In this document: positions 41,908 through 56,985 of the stretch, one piece after another
How the letters are laid out: the number at the start of each line of letters is the position of its first letter
How positions within the stretch are numbered: the first letter of the stretch is position 1
Assembly: GCF_035918395.1 (NCBI RefSeq)
Contig: NZ_CP142362.1
Coordinates: 2,021,501 to 2,085,500 of the forward strand
Reading direction: 5' to 3'
Length of the DNA stretch: 64,000 nt
From: Mycolicibacterium sp. ND9-15
GTDB taxonomy: Bacteria > Actinomycetota > Actinomycetes > Mycobacteriales > Mycobacteriaceae
Made by a program: the position numbers and the translations under genes
Notes under the pieces: model-generated
The model's database searches: none
Told to the model about the DNA's origin: nothing
What the model saw: the letters and a program-made list of their open reading frames with translations, nothing else

Positions 41908-42069
41908 GTGGCACTTCGGCATCCGCATAGCATCAACGACATTCGCACCGCGATTCGCGAGCTCAGCACGCGCGCGGCTCTGGCCCGCAAGGAGGGCCGC
42001 GCCGCCGACGCCGACGAGCTGGAACGACGGGTCGCCGGCTACCGCGAAGAACTCAGCGCCCGAGCGTAA
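41908..42069 (+). CDS. Small 53-residue helical protein
   Basis: GTG at 41908, preceded by AAAGG, opens a 53-codon frame: ALRHPHSINDIRTAIRELST, then RAALARKEGRAADADELE and RRVAGYREELSARA. The whole product is predicted as two amphipathic helices with a regular heptad pattern. It ends 8 bp before a perfect 16-bp inverted repeat, so it looks like the last gene of the sdh1 operon. No family is recognised. Codon usage is typical of the genome (GC at third positions). Confidence 0.6.
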   Translation: MALRHPHSINDIRTAIRELSTRAALARKEGRAADADELERRVAGYREELSARA

Positions 42070-42076
42070 GTCTTGC

Positions 42077-42125
42077 GATTTCGGTGCGCTACAGATCGCC
42101 CATCGATAGGTAGCGCACCGAAATC
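42077..42125. terminator. Perfect 16-bp inverted repeat, convergent-gene terminator
   Basis: GATTTCGGTGCGCTAC (42077-42092) and GTAGCGCACCGAAATC (42110-42125) pair perfectly around a 17-base loop. It sits between the sdh-operon tail and the stop of the convergent flavin reductase gene, which it overlaps by two bases. No T-run follows. It has the same long-stem, long-loop form as 33140-33202. Confidence 0.75.
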
Positions 42126-42126
42126 A

Positions 42127-44035
<1,909 letters not shown>

Positions 44036-44044
44036 ATCGCGATG
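44036..44044. repeat. Right 9-bp target-site duplication
   Basis: ATCGCGATG, identical to 42539-42547; removing the element with one copy restores the flavin reductase reading frame (VIA followed by IAAEV). Confidence 0.9.
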
Positions 44045-44290
44045 ACACCGGAGGGGAAGTGCCCGAACGCTTCGCGCAGTATGCCCGGGCTGAGGTCAGT
44101 TGCGCTCATATCTAGTCCATCTTCACATGCGACCGTGCGCGGTGGCCACGTCCCAGCCGCGCGCCGACAAATAAACGACGGTGGATGCGGCGGCTAACGG
44201 CGCCCGAATCTCCGTGAGCCCAACCGGTAACGTGACGCCCATGCTCGATCCGGCCGCGGATGATCGCTAGGCCGAGGACCGCTGAATCCT

Positions 44291-44959
44291 ATGTGGATCA
44301 CGCTCTTGGCGATGGCCGTCGCGGTCAGCCTCGAGCCGTTCCGGGTCGGAATGACGGTTCTGATGATCAACCGCCCGCAGCCGCGACGGCAGCTGCTCGC
44401 CTTCCTCGGTGGCGGTTTCGCGATGGGCACGGCCGTCGGCGTGATCGTGCTGTTCGTGCTGCGTCCCGCGGTCGGATCTGCTCAGTTCACCTTGCCCGTG
44501 GTGCAGATCGTGGTGGGCGCCGTCGTGCTGGTCAACGCGGCGCTGGTAGCCACGGGCGTCTGGGGCCGCAGCCGCGGCGCAGCGAGCCTGGCGCAGATCT
44601 GGGCGGGACCGCTCGCCGACCTCGCCCGGCAAGTGCTCAACGGCCGATCCTTGTGGACCGCGGGTGTCGCCGGCCTCGGCATCGCACTGCCGTCCGTCGA
44701 CTACCTCGCCGCGCTGGCGCTCATCGTCGCCTCCCGGGCCACAACCGCGGTTCAGCTCGGTGCCCTGATGTTGTTCAATGTGGTCGCGTTCGCGCTCGTC
44801 GAGATTCCGTTGCTGTGCTACCTGGTGGCCCCGGACCGCACCCGCGCCACATTGTCGGCGCTGTACCACTGGCTGCGGTCGCGGGGCCGTCGCGGGCTCG
44901 GCGCCTTGCTGGCCGTGATCGGCTGCGTGCTGGTCGGGATCGGGTACGCCGGACTGTGA
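44291..44959 (+). CDS. gap: GAP-family integral membrane protein (glycolipid transport)
   Basis: 222-residue protein with six hydrophobic helices: MWITLLAMAVAVSLEPFRVG, LLAFLGGGFAMGTAVGVIVL, LPVVQIVVGAVVLVNAALVA, a loop with GPLADLARQVL, then LPSVDYLAALALIVASR, LMLFNVVAFALVEIPLLCYL and LGALLAVIGCVLVGIGYAG. This is the Gap (peptidoglycolipid addressing protein/Sap) pattern found beside mycobacterial glycolipid loci and required for surface display of glycopeptidolipids or sulfolipids. It opens the putative TPP locus, tail to tail with the PE-PPE gene, 5 bp apart. Confidence 0.8.
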   Translation: MWITLLAMAVAVSLEPFRVGMTVLMINRPQPRRQLLAFLGGGFAMGTAVGVIVLFVLRPAVGSAQFTLPVVQIVVGAVVLVNAALVATGVWGRSRGAASLAQIWAGPLADLARQVLNGRSLWTAGVAGLGIALPSVDYLAALALIVASRATTAVQLGALMLFNVVAFALVEIPLLCYLVAPDRTRATLSALYHWLRSRGRRGLGALLAVIGCVLVGIGYAGL

Positions 44960-44964
44960 GCGCC

Positions 44965-46107
44965 TCAAGGCTTGGGGTGGTTGTTGAGCACGTACTGGAG
45001 CCCTGAGAGCAGCTGCGACAACGGGTCTGCACCGCCGCCGAAGGCGGCCTGGGTGGCCGGCGCGGTGACCTCCGCGGGGTCGTAGCCGTTCACCGGATCC
45101 ACCGTGATCGGCGCTGTCAGCGGGTTGTCGTTACGCGAATAGCCCGCATCCACGTACGGCTTGAGCACCGCGTCGAGCTTGATCAGCGTTTCCTCGGGCA
45201 CCCCGGCGTATTTGAACGGAAGCACCAGCGGAAGGTGCTCCTCGGGGATCATGAACGTCGTCGTCTTTGCGCCCCGGGAGTTGACCGTCGTCCGAACGTT
45301 GCGCGGTGGCACCATGCCCGGTTCGGTGAATGCGACTGCGGTGTGACCGGTTGCGAGGCCGACGATCGCGTTGGCGACCGAAATCCAGTTGTCCGGCCGG
45401 TCGGGCCAGTCGGCGATGCTGTCGTAGGCCGAGACGAACTGATAAGTGTCGTACTGGCTTTCCACTGGCGGCGGGATCCGGTAGTCCAGCGACGGTACGA
45501 CGCTCCCGACGGGGAACATCTGGGTCAGGAAGCTCTCGCCGAAGGCGTGCCGGGCCACCGGGTCGCCATACATGGCGAAGCTCAACTCGTCCGGCGGCGG
45601 TGCGGCCGGGTCGTATGCCAGCCGCGCCTGCGCATCGTTGAGCACCATCGCGCCCTCGGACAAACCGATCACAGTGCCGCGACCGCCCGCACGGATCGCG
45701 CCGATGAGGTTCGGCACCCCGACGTCGACCGACTCCCCGACGCTGGGGCCGTCGATGCCCAAGCCCGGGAAATAACGGTCGTCGAGTTGGCCGATACCCG
45801 GGAACAGCCGCTCCAACGTGTGCCCCTGAACCTGCCCCGCGGGGTAATCGACGATCTGCCGGTCCAGTCCAGGGAACCAGTCCGCACCGGTGCGCATGAT
45901 GTATTCGTCGTACGGAATACCCAGTACATGTGCGCCCCCCATGGCGTACGCACGACCCGGTGTGCCCAGCGACGGCGGACCCACGGTCGGGTTGGCGGGC
46001 GCCGGCGGCGGGACAGGCGGCTCGTCGGCTGTTGCGATCCCGAGACCGAAACAGCCTGCGGCCCCGAGAGTTGTCAGCGCACTGCCGAAGGCGACAAGCC
46101 GCCTCAT
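44965..46107 (-). CDS. Exported PE-PPE-domain hydrolase/acyltransferase
   Basis: 380-residue protein: an N-terminal signal segment ([18 protein letters not shown]), a Pro-rich linker, then an alpha/beta hydrolase of the PE-PPE (PF08237-type) family. The nucleophile elbow is GLSEGAMVL, preceded by an [11 protein letters not shown] strand; the Asp/His partners lie further on, for example in [11 protein letters not shown] and EEHLPLVLP. Homologues Chp1/Chp2 and the M. smegmatis TPP-locus PE protein (from memory) transfer acyl chains onto trehalose glycolipids outside the membrane. The ATG at 46105-46107 starts one base after the fadD stop; an upstream ATG at 46140 would overlap that gene by 32 bp. 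Confidence 0.83.
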   Translation of the reverse strand: MRRLVAFGSALTTLGAAGCFGLGIATADEPPVPPPAPANPTVGPPSLGTPGRAYAMGGAHVLGIPYDEYIMRTGADWFPGLDRQIVDYPAGQVQGHTLERLFPGIGQLDDRYFPGLGIDGPSVGESVDVGVPNLIGAIRAGGRGTVIGLSEGAMVLNDAQARLAYDPAAPPPDELSFAMYGDPVARHAFGESFLTQMFPVGSVVPSLDYRIPPPVESQYDTYQFVSAYDSIADWPDRPDNWISVANAIVGLATGHTAVAFTEPGMVPPRNVRTTVNSRGAKTTTFMIPEEHLPLVLPFKYAGVPEETLIKLDAVLKPYVDAGYSRNDNPLTAPITVDPVNGYDPAEVTAPATQAAFGGGADPLSQLLSGLQYVLNNHPKP

Positions 46108-46108
46108 C

Positions 46109-47905
46109 TCAGTCCGCCCCACTCGGGTGCACAACATCAAACCTACTCCCCGAATCTCTGGGCTCGGATGCGTCCAATCGGGGGAATCGGCCTTGCTGAT
46201 ACTGCTCGACGCAGGCGGCGCGGCGAATCTTGCCGCTTGTCGTCGTGGGGATCGAGCCGGCCGGCACCAACACGAGATCGGAGACGCTCAATCCGTGCGC
46301 GTTGGAGATCGCGGCGGTGACATCGCATCTGAGTGCGGCGAGCCCGCGCACCGCCTCGTCGTCGAGGTCGGGTGGTTTCTTGAGCTCGATGATCGTGACC
46401 AGCTTCTCGGTGCTGTTCACCGGAACCGCTATCGCCGCGACCCGACCTCGCGTGATCTCTTGCACCGTCGCCTCGATGTCCTCGGGATAGTGGTTCCGGC
46501 CCCGGATGATCAGCAAATCCTTGATGCGCCCGACGATGAACAGCTCACCGTCGTGGACGAAGCCGAGGTCACCGGTTCGCAACCACGGCCCGTCCGGCGT
46601 GCCCGGGGACGGCTCTAGGAGTGTTGCGCCGAAACAACCTTGCTCTTCGGAATCTTTCCGCCAGTAGCCGTCGGCTACATTCTCGCCGTGCACCCAGATT
46701 TCGCCGACGAGGTCCGGCGAGCACTCGCGATAGGTCTGGTTGTCGACGATGCGCAGCGAAGGCGACTGCGGCACTCGATATTTGACGAGCGCCGCGCCTT
46801 TCCCGGGCGGACAGGGCCGAACCCGGCACGCGCCCAGTTCGTCGGCATCGAAGTAGCCCGCCGGCGAAGATTCCTTCCAGGTGCCCGTCGCCACGAAGAC
46901 CGTCGCCTCCGCCAGGCCGTAGGCGGGTCGCATCATGTAGTCGCGGAAGTTGAAGTGCGCGAACCGGTCGACGAAACGATGCAACGTGGCGGGCTCGACG
47001 CGCTCGGCGCCGCTGATGATGCCCAGCACCTCGCCGAGGTCGAGCCCGGCCAGGTCGTCGTCGGTCGTCTTTCGGGCGGCGAGGTCGAACGCGAAATTGG
47101 GGGCCGATGACCACGCGTGACGATTCTCGGCCAACGCCCGCATCCACCGGGCCGGCCTTTCCAGGAACGCCAGCGGGCTCATCAGTTCGGTGCGATGGCC
47201 ACACAGGATCGGCGCGCAGACCCCGAGCACCAAACCCATGTCGTGGTAGAAGGGCAGCCACGACACGAGAGTGGCGTCCGGTGGCAGCGGGGACTCGGCG
47301 AAGAAGCTTTGCATCAGTTGCTCGAAATTGACCGTGAGGTTGCGGTGCGAGACGGTGACTCCGGTCGGCAGTCGGGTCGAGCCCGAGCTGTATTGCAGGT
47401 ACGCGATGCTCGGCGGATCAGCCGGCTCGAGGCCGGGACCGTCCTCGGTGTCCAGGTCCGAAGCGTTGATCTCGACGGTTTTCGGCACCATGTCCAGGCG
47501 TGATTGATCGACGAAGCCGCCGACATCGTCCGCGACCGTCGATGTGGTGAGCACAACCGAAGGCTCGGTATCGACGAGGACTGCGCTCACCCGGTCGTGT
47601 CCAGAACCGGGATGGGGCAACGGCAGCGGAACCGCTACGAGCCCGGCCTGCATGGCGCCCAGGAACGCCAAGATGTACTCCAGCCCCTGTGGGGCGAGGA
47701 TCACCGCTCGATCCCCCGCCGATCCGTGCCGCCGGATCTCGCCGGCCAGATTCACCGTTCGCCGCGCCAGCCGTGACCACGTGAGGCTCTCGGGCACGCC
47801 CGCCGGGTCGGCGGTGTAGTCGGTGAATGTGAACGCGACGTCGTCTGGGCGCATACTGGCGCGTCCGTGCAGCATCGACAGGATCGACGACTCAGACGTT
47901 GTCAC
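46109..47905 (-). CDS. fadD23: Fatty acyl-AMP ligase, FadD23-like
   Basis: 598-residue adenylate-forming enzyme of the FAAL type. Motifs are [20 protein letters not shown] (P-loop-like), [48 protein letters not shown] and [13 protein letters not shown], with the catalytic Lys in [10 protein letters not shown]. The FAAL-specific insertion that blocks CoA binding fits the segment around [13 protein letters not shown]. It loads fatty acids as acyl-AMP onto the PKS. The gene overlaps mmpL by GTGA and leads the PE gene by 1 bp, so the leftward genes form one operon. The FadD23 name rests on locus context. Confidence 0.85.
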   Translation of the reverse strand: MTTSESSILSMLHGRASMRPDDVAFTFTDYTADPAGVPESLTWSRLARRTVNLAGEIRRHGSAGDRAVILAPQGLEYILAFLGAMQAGLVAVPLPLPHPGSGHDRVSAVLVDTEPSVVLTTSTVADDVGGFVDQSRLDMVPKTVEINASDLDTEDGPGLEPADPPSIAYLQYSSGSTRLPTGVTVSHRNLTVNFEQLMQSFFAESPLPPDATLVSWLPFYHDMGLVLGVCAPILCGHRTELMSPLAFLERPARWMRALAENRHAWSSAPNFAFDLAARKTTDDDLAGLDLGEVLGIISGAERVEPATLHRFVDRFAHFNFRDYMMRPAYGLAEATVFVATGTWKESSPAGYFDADELGACRVRPCPPGKGAALVKYRVPQSPSLRIVDNQTYRECSPDLVGEIWVHGENVADGYWRKDSEEQGCFGATLLEPSPGTPDGPWLRTGDLGFVHDGELFIVGRIKDLLIIRGRNHYPEDIEATVQEITRGRVAAIAVPVNSTEKLVTIIELKKPPDLDDEAVRGLAALRCDVTAAISNAHGLSVSDLVLVPAGSIPTTTSGKIRRAACVEQYQQGRFPRLDASEPRDSGSRFDVVHPSGAD

Positions 47906-50900
47906 GAGATCTCCGTATCAGATCGCCCGGTCGACAGGCTCGATGGCCGCGCCTCACGCGGTCGGGGTTCCAGCCGGGTGGGCCACCAGTTCGCCCGTCC
48001 CGCCAACGCGGCGATCGCGGGCACCGTGATGGTGCGAACCACGAAGGTGTCCAGCAGGATGCCCACCCCGATCACGAAACCGCCCTGGATGACGATGCCG
48101 ATGCTGGAGAACAGCAGACCGGCCATCGACGCGGCGAAGATCAGGCCGGCCGCGGTGATCACACCGCCCGTGGAACCCAAGGTTCGGATCACGCCGTAAC
48201 GCACGCTGTGCGGCGACTCGTCGCGCAGCCGCGATACGAACAGCATGTTGTAGTCGGCACCCACCGCAACCAACACCACGAATGCCAATGGCCCTACGCT
48301 CCAATGCAATTCGTGACCGAGTATCAGCTGGAACGCCAGCACCCCGATGCCGATGGCCGCGAAGTACGAGACCACCACCGAACCGACGAGGTACAGCGGC
48401 GCGATGATCGCGCGCAGCAGCACCACCAACGTCAACAGCACGACGATGAGCGTCGCGGCGATGATGAACCGGATGTCCTGCTGGTAGTAGTCCCGCGTGT
48501 CGCGCAGTGCCACGGGAAACCCGCCCATCGAAACCGTCGCGTCGGCCAGCATGGTGTTCGGCTGGGCGCCCCGCGCGACGTCGTAGATGTCGTTGACCTG
48601 ATCCATCGCCCCGGGGCTGAACGGGTTCAGCGTGGTCTGGACCAGGTAGCGCACCGAACGGCCGTCGGGTGAGATGTAGGCCACGGCGGCCTTCTTGAAG
48701 TCCGGCAGGTTGAGCACCTCGGCCGGAATGTTGAACCCCGCCTGGGAGGGGTCTGCGGCGTTGTTCCGCATCGTCAGCAGGAACGTCGATGCCTCGTCGA
48801 GTCCGGCGGCGATCACCTTGACCTGTTCGACGAGTTCGTCCACTCCGCCGGCGACTTCCCGGCTTCCGGTGGCCAGACGGTTCGCGCCCCGCTGCAACTC
48901 GGTCAAACCTCGCTGCGGGCCGCCGGGCTGGTCCAGCCCCATCGTGTCGACCACCTTGGCGACGTTCGCCATCGCCGTGTTGAGCTTGGCCACCGCCTCG
49001 TTGAGGGTCTGCCGGTCCTCGACACCCTGCAGTTCCTGGGCCAGTCCGTTGATCTCGTCGAGGCTTCCCCCCTCGCGCGCGGTGACGAGCCGCTGAAACT
49101 GCAGACGGGTGTCGACACACGAGGGGTTGGCGTCGCAGACCGCATTGCCTTGGAGTGCGGTCAGGACCGGTCCGATCCAGGCGAACATGTCCTTGACGGC
49201 TCGGAAGTTCACGCCCATGGAGTTGCCCAGCGCGTTGATGCTCGTAACGAGCTTGGCCGCGATCTCAACGTCGCGCACCAGCTTGTCCCCGCCGTATTCG
49301 GTGCGCACCGAGGAGAACGTGTCGACGAGGTCGGCAATGCTGGGCGCGATCGTGTCGATCTGACCGCGTACGTCGGCGAGGCTGTCGGCCAGGGTGTTGG
49401 CTCCGTCCGTCAACCGGTTGAGATCGCCGGTGTGTTGACCGATCTGAGCCGAGCCGTCCGCCAGCCGGTCGCCCACGATGCCCGCCTGGAAGGTCGCCCG
49501 AAACTCCTGCGGCACTTCGCCAAGGGGCCGGGTGATGCCGCTGACCAAGCCGACGTCCGGCAGTTGCGCGACGCGAGAAGCCATTTGCTCGAGGTCGGCG
49601 AGGGCACGCGGCGTGCGCAAGTCGTGCGGTGACTGGACCAGGATGTATTCGGGGATGGACCGATTGATGGGGAAGTGACGCTCGAGCGCGGCGTACCCGA
49701 CAGAACTCGGCGCCGACGCCGGGACGACCTTGCGATCGTCGTAGTTGTAGTCCGCGAACACGGCGATACCGGCCAGCAGCGCCAGCACCAACAGGCTTCC
49801 CACCAGGTGGGGCACCGGCCGACGCACGATGCGAGCACCGGAACGGCGCCACCACCGCGCGGTCAGCTCGCGCCGGGGTTTGACCCAGCCGCGTGGACCC
49901 GCGAGCACCAGGATCGCCGGGAGCAGGGTCAACCCCGCGAGGTATGCGATGCCGATGCCGATCGCCGACGACACCCCGACCGTCTTGAACACGCCCATCT
50001 GCGCGAAGCTGAGCAGCAAGAACGTGATCCCCACCGTCGCGGCGGACGCGGTGATCACCTTGCCGATGGACCTCATCGCCGCCTTGACCGCACGGTCGAA
50101 GTCGTCGCCCGAACGCAGATAGTCGTGGTAGCGGCTGATCAGGAAGACCGCGTAATCCGTCCCGGCTCCCGCCATGATCGCGCTCAGGAACACGATCGAC
50201 TGATTGGAGACGCCGGAGCCGGTCACTTCGGAGTACCCGGCCACCACGGCCTGCGCGATCAGCAGCGACGATCCGATCGTCACCAGCGGCAGCAGCATCG
50301 TGACCAGGTTGCGGTACACCACCAGCAGCACAGCGAGGACCAGGACGGCGATCGCGATCTCGATGGGCGGGCGATCCTGTTCGCCGGCGACGGTGAGGTC
50401 CGCGACGGTGGCTGCGGGGCCCGTCAGGTATGCGTTCAGGGAGCCGCCTGCGACGTTCTGCTCGACGTTCTGCTTGATGAGGTCGGCCACCCGGTTGAAG
50501 GAGTCGAAGGCCCGCGGGGTGCCCAACTCCCCCTCGAGGCTGACCGGAAGCACCCAGGTCGTCTTGTCCTCACTCGTCAGGAAGGGTCGAAGCTGTGGCG
50601 TGCTGACGAAGTCTTGCACCGACACGACATCGGTGACGTCGTCGCGCAGTGCGTCGACGAGTTTGCGATAGGCGACCTCGTCGGCCGGCCCCAGCCCGTC
50701 CTCGTTGATCAGTGCCACCAGCAACAGGTCGTCGTTGCCGGTTTCTCCGAACGCCTCGGCCATCTTCGCGGCGGTGACGCTCGACGGTGCGTCTGCCGGC
50801 AGGATCGCGAGGGGATGCTTCTGCGCCATCTCCCCAAGGGACGGGAACGTCAGCGGCAGGGCGATGACCATGGCCACCCATACGCCGATGACCGCCCAAG

Positions 50901-50934
50901 GCCACCGCACCACGAGATCGGCTAGCCGCCGCAT
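47902..50934 (-). CDS. mmpL10: MmpL-family lipid exporter, MmpL10-like
   Basis: 1010-residue RND-type transporter with 12 predicted helices and two large periplasmic loops. The proton-relay motifs are GAGTDYAVFLISRYHDYL in helix 4 and VAVGADYNMLFVSRLRDE in helix 10; both Asp-Tyr pairs are intact. The second loop holds coiled-coil heptads (for example TDGANTLADSLADVRGQI) and a CDANPSC pair likely forming a disulfide. MmpL10 exports diacyltrehalose precursors across the inner membrane in DAT/PAT and TPP synthesis. The gene lies between papA and fadD in one operon. The class is certain; the paralogue number is inferred from neighbours. Confidence 0.88.
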   Translation of the reverse strand: MRRLADLVVRWPWAVIGVWVAMVIALPLTFPSLGEMAQKHPLAILPADAPSSVTAAKMAEAFGETGNDDLLLVALINEDGLGPADEVAYRKLVDALRDDVTDVVSVQDFVSTPQLRPFLTSEDKTTWVLPVSLEGELGTPRAFDSFNRVADLIKQNVEQNVAGGSLNAYLTGPAATVADLTVAGEQDRPPIEIAIAVLVLAVLLVVYRNLVTMLLPLVTIGSSLLIAQAVVAGYSEVTGSGVSNQSIVFLSAIMAGAGTDYAVFLISRYHDYLRSGDDFDRAVKAAMRSIGKVITASAATVGITFLLLSFAQMGVFKTVGVSSAIGIGIAYLAGLTLLPAILVLAGPRGWVKPRRELTARWWRRSGARIVRRPVPHLVGSLLVLALLAGIAVFADYNYDDRKVVPASAPSSVGYAALERHFPINRSIPEYILVQSPHDLRTPRALADLEQMASRVAQLPDVGLVSGITRPLGEVPQEFRATFQAGIVGDRLADGSAQIGQHTGDLNRLTDGANTLADSLADVRGQIDTIAPSIADLVDTFSSVRTEYGGDKLVRDVEIAAKLVTSINALGNSMGVNFRAVKDMFAWIGPVLTALQGNAVCDANPSCVDTRLQFQRLVTAREGGSLDEINGLAQELQGVEDRQTLNEAVAKLNTAMANVAKVVDTMGLDQPGGPQRGLTELQRGANRLATGSREVAGGVDELVEQVKVIAAGLDEASTFLLTMRNNAADPSQAGFNIPAEVLNLPDFKKAAVAYISPDGRSVRYLVQTTLNPFSPGAMDQVNDIYDVARGAQPNTMLADATVSMGGFPVALRDTRDYYQQDIRFIIAATLIVVLLTLVVLLRAIIAPLYLVGSVVVSYFAAIGIGVLAFQLILGHELHWSVGPLAFVVLVAVGADYNMLFVSRLRDESPHSVRYGVIRTLGSTGGVITAAGLIFAASMAGLLFSSIGIVIQGGFVIGVGILLDTFVVRTITVPAIAALAGRANWWPTRLEPRPREARPSSLSTGRSDTEIS

Positions 50935-50960
50935 ATCGCCCTCATCTCCGGCGCTTCGCG

Positions 50961-52382
50961 CTAGGCGACGCGTCCCCAGTGCCCGCCGTCGGCCACCAGT
51001 ACGGACACGGACCGCATCGCCGTCATGTAGCGGGCAACGGATTTTCCGGCGATCGGATTATCGGGATGCATGATCGCCATCACCGTGCCCTCGCCATATC
51101 GGAATATGTAGATGGTGAGCTGATAGGAAAACCGGCCGTCCGGGTAGATGCCGATCTTGTCGGCCAAGCCCATATCGGCCGCGGCGAGGACGGCATTGAG
51201 CGGGGCGGCGCCGGCATGGAAGAAATTCGACACGGGAAAGTTCGGCCGCGGCCAGTCCAGCCAGGGCGCCAACTCCAGCACGCGGTAATACGGCACCTTG
51301 GCCATGTTTAGATTCGAATCGAAAGAGGTCTGCGCCGACCATGCGGCATCGGCGAACGAGGCCGCGCCTATCGGTACGGTGATCGGAATCAAGCCGGTGA
51401 ACCAACCCTGCGTCATGAAGTTGTCGGTGGCGCAACGGGAATCTCTGGGCGTGAGCCCGTAAAAGGTCAGTGCCCCCGTCAGCTCATGCTCGACCTGGGC
51501 CAGGCAGGCGAACAAGCCGCCGACGAAGCGCGCGCCCGCCGCCGCGCATGCCGCTTCGAAGCGTTCCGTCTGGGCCGTGTCCATCAAGACTTCGGAGGTC
51601 ATGTCACTGCCTCTCGACTCCAGCGGACTGCCCAGGGGAAGCGGGAATTCAGGGAAGCCGCCGCCGTTGCCCTCGGCGAATTCGATCCATGCCTGGACTT
51701 CGGGTGAGTCCACGGTCAATTCCGACGTGCGCTCGCGCTCGCGGATACAGAAATCGTCAAAGCTCCCGGCCTCGGGAAGGGCGAGCGCCACGCCGCCGGC
51801 GGTCAACGCCGAATACATGCCGTTGGCTTCCAGCATCGTCGTGCCGATCAAAGTCGCGTCCCCGTGCACATGATCCATGGCAGCAAAAAAGGTGAAGTGC
51901 CCTTCGTGCTGAATTATTCCGAAGGTGAAGCAACCCCACTCCAACGGACTCGGTATGCCGACGACGTGAGCGCGCATCTCGTCGATCGTCATGCTGCCGT
52001 GGCCGGTCGGCGCGAACTCGATGTCGCCCGGATCGTGGACGGCATGCCGGACGAACTCTCCGTCGCCGATGTGTTCGAACCAGCTGCGGAAGGTGTCGTG
52101 CCGACGCAGGTAAGCATTCACCGCGTGATCCATGGCCGGGATATCACACCGGCCACGCACGTCACAGCTCGCGATGATCTGCCGGGAGAAGTTGAGGCCC
52201 GCCCCTGTCCGCTCGCAATAGTTCCGAAGATGCTGGCGCTGCATGTAGCTGACCGGCACCGAGCTGGCCGGCGCTTGTCGTGCCCGTTCAGCAGCCGCCG
52301 CCGTCGGATGCCAGGAGGTGACAGAGCCGGGTTCGGGCGACCATTCGCCAAGTGCGCCAACCGTAATCTTGCCGATGCGCAA
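50961..52382 (-). CDS. papA3: Polyketide-associated acyltransferase, PapA3-like
   Basis: 473-residue acyltransferase of the condensation-domain superfamily. The catalytic motif HxxxD appears as DHVHGDATLIG (about residues 169-179), and the structural motif DFGWG is replaced by the Pap-type segments FMTQGWFTGLIPITV and NFPVSNFFHAG. The N-terminus RIGKITVGALGEWSPEPGS resembles PapA3. The predicted start is a TTG at 52382, supported by that alignment and not by a strong ribosome-binding site. It esterifies trehalose with acyl groups made by the PKS. It diverges from the pks gene across a 242-bp control region. Confidence 0.87.
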   Translation of the reverse strand: MRIGKITVGALGEWSPEPGSVTSWHPTAAAAERARQAPASSVPVSYMQRQHLRNYCERTGAGLNFSRQIIASCDVRGRCDIPAMDHAVNAYLRRHDTFRSWFEHIGDGEFVRHAVHDPGDIEFAPTGHGSMTIDEMRAHVVGIPSPLEWGCFTFGIIQHEGHFTFFAAMDHVHGDATLIGTTMLEANGMYSALTAGGVALALPEAGSFDDFCIRERERTSELTVDSPEVQAWIEFAEGNGGGFPEFPLPLGSPLESRGSDMTSEVLMDTAQTERFEAACAAAGARFVGGLFACLAQVEHELTGALTFYGLTPRDSRCATDNFMTQGWFTGLIPITVPIGAASFADAAWSAQTSFDSNLNMAKVPYYRVLELAPWLDWPRPNFPVSNFFHAGAAPLNAVLAAADMGLADKIGIYPDGRFSYQLTIYIFRYGEGTVMAIMHPDNPIAGKSVARYMTAMRSVSVLVADGGHWGRVA

Positions 52383-52624
52383 ACCTCAGCCCTCCACAGC
52401 CGCCCCACTTCTTGCCCGGCGCGCGCTCCGGCAAAAGGGCCGCTGCGGGATCAACATACTCCCGCTTCCTCCACTGTCGCCCGGCGTCGGCCGAATCCGC
52501 GCGGCAGCGCCATTTCATCTCGCTGATATGCGTGCCATAGTGAGCGTCGGGAACCTTATTTTCGGGTGCGTCAGCCGTCCCGCAGGGGTCAAGCTCTGAC
52601 CGCCGAAGCAGGAGGGACAACGGC

Positions 52625-56042
<3,418 letters not shown>

Positions 56043-56053
<11 letters not shown>

Positions 56054-56981
56054 CAAAGGTTTTGGGTGCTGTGCCTGAAGCTTGAGGGATGTCGCGATTC
56101 GAGTTGTTGTCCGATGCCCAGTGGGCGTTGATCGAGATCTGTTGCCAGTGCGGACGGGCAAGCGGGGCAGGCCTTTCCAGAATGCCCGCTCGATGGTGGA
56201 GGGGATCATCTATCGGTATCGGTGTGGAATCGCCTGGCGTGATGTTCCCGAGGCGTTTGGGCCGTGGCAGTCGATCTGGACCTGGCATCGACGGATGAGT
56301 GCCGATGGCACCTGGGACAGCGTGTTGGCGCGGTTGCTAGCCGCCGCCGAGGAGGCCGGGATCATCGATTGGGCGGTGGCCGTGGATTCCACGATTGCGC
56401 GCGCCCATCAGCACGCCACGAACGTCACCCGCCACACAGGGGGCTGGGTCGAATTACACGAATCCGGGCGTCGAGCCGGCTGACCACGGTATCGGTCGCT
56501 CACGCGGCGGGCTGACCAGCAAGATCCATCACCTCGTCGACGGCCGAGGACGACCCATGGTGGTGCTTGTGGGCCCTGGCCAAGCCCACGACGGGCCGGT
56601 GTTCGAGCATTTGCTCGCGCACTTGAAAGTGGACCGCCGCCGCGGTGGCCGAGCGCGTACTCGTCCCGATCGCGTCCGCGGGGATCGGGCCTATTCCAGC
56701 CGCGTGACCCGCACTCGACTCCGCCGGCGCCGGATCGGCGCAGTGATTCCCGAACCGTCCGATCAGATCGCCCACCGCAAGCGGCGAGGATCGCGCGGCG
56801 GACGACCACCGGCTTTCGACGCCGAGGATTACAAGGGCCGCAACGTCGTTGAACGCAACTTCAACGTCGTTAAGCAATGGCGCGGATTGGCCACCCGCTA
56901 CGACAAACTCGCCATCGTCTACCGCGGCGCAGCAGTCCTACGCGCCATCACCCTCTGGCTACCCCATTTATCAGACACGCC
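56043..56981 (+). mobile_element. IS5-family insertion sequence (IS427-like group)
   Basis: 939-bp element with terminal inverted repeats: left end GGCGTGTCTGACAAAGG, right end read inward GGCGTGTCTGATAAATG; 14 of the first 15 bases agree. It is flanked by CTAG on both sides. It encodes a two-frame transposase read in the same direction as the PKS. The insertion lies between codons for Leu and Val in the PKS, within the ketoreductase structural half. The clean target duplication and well-kept ends suggest recent insertion. Confidence 0.92.
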
Positions 56982-56985
56982 CTAG
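56089..56985 (+). pseudogene. IS5-family transposase, two-frame with extra frameshift
   Basis: Transposase coding runs from ATG 56089 (MSRFELLSDAQWALIE) to a TAG at 56983-56985. Three frame segments are needed: the N-terminus, then a shift near 56137 into LPVRTGKRGRPFQNARSMVE through WAVAVDSTIARAHQH (first catalytic Asp), then a shift in the overlap near the G-run 56439-56443 into GSNYTNPGVEPADHGIGRSR, with GDRAYSS (second Asp) and GRNVVERNF (Glu). The second shift is the ORFA/ORFB arrangement common in this group. The first looks like a single-base deletion, so this copy may not make active transposase. The stop codon TAG is supplied by the target-site duplication. Confidence 0.75.
56982..56985. 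repeat. Right CTAG target duplication of the IS5 element
   Basis: CTAG at 56982-56985 matches 56039-56042. It provides the stop codon of the transposase and the first bases of the resumed PKS frame. Confidence 0.85.

Noticed and set aside
44123..44242. 39-codon minus-strand frame ending 14 bp before the flavin reductase start
   Set aside because: Has a start and stop but no ribosome-binding site or motif; likely chance in the promoter region.
52383..52624. ECF-type promoter (GGGAAC near 52559) between papA3 and pks
   Set aside because: The possible -10 CGTC is only about 14 bases away, too close for the GGAAC-type promoters.
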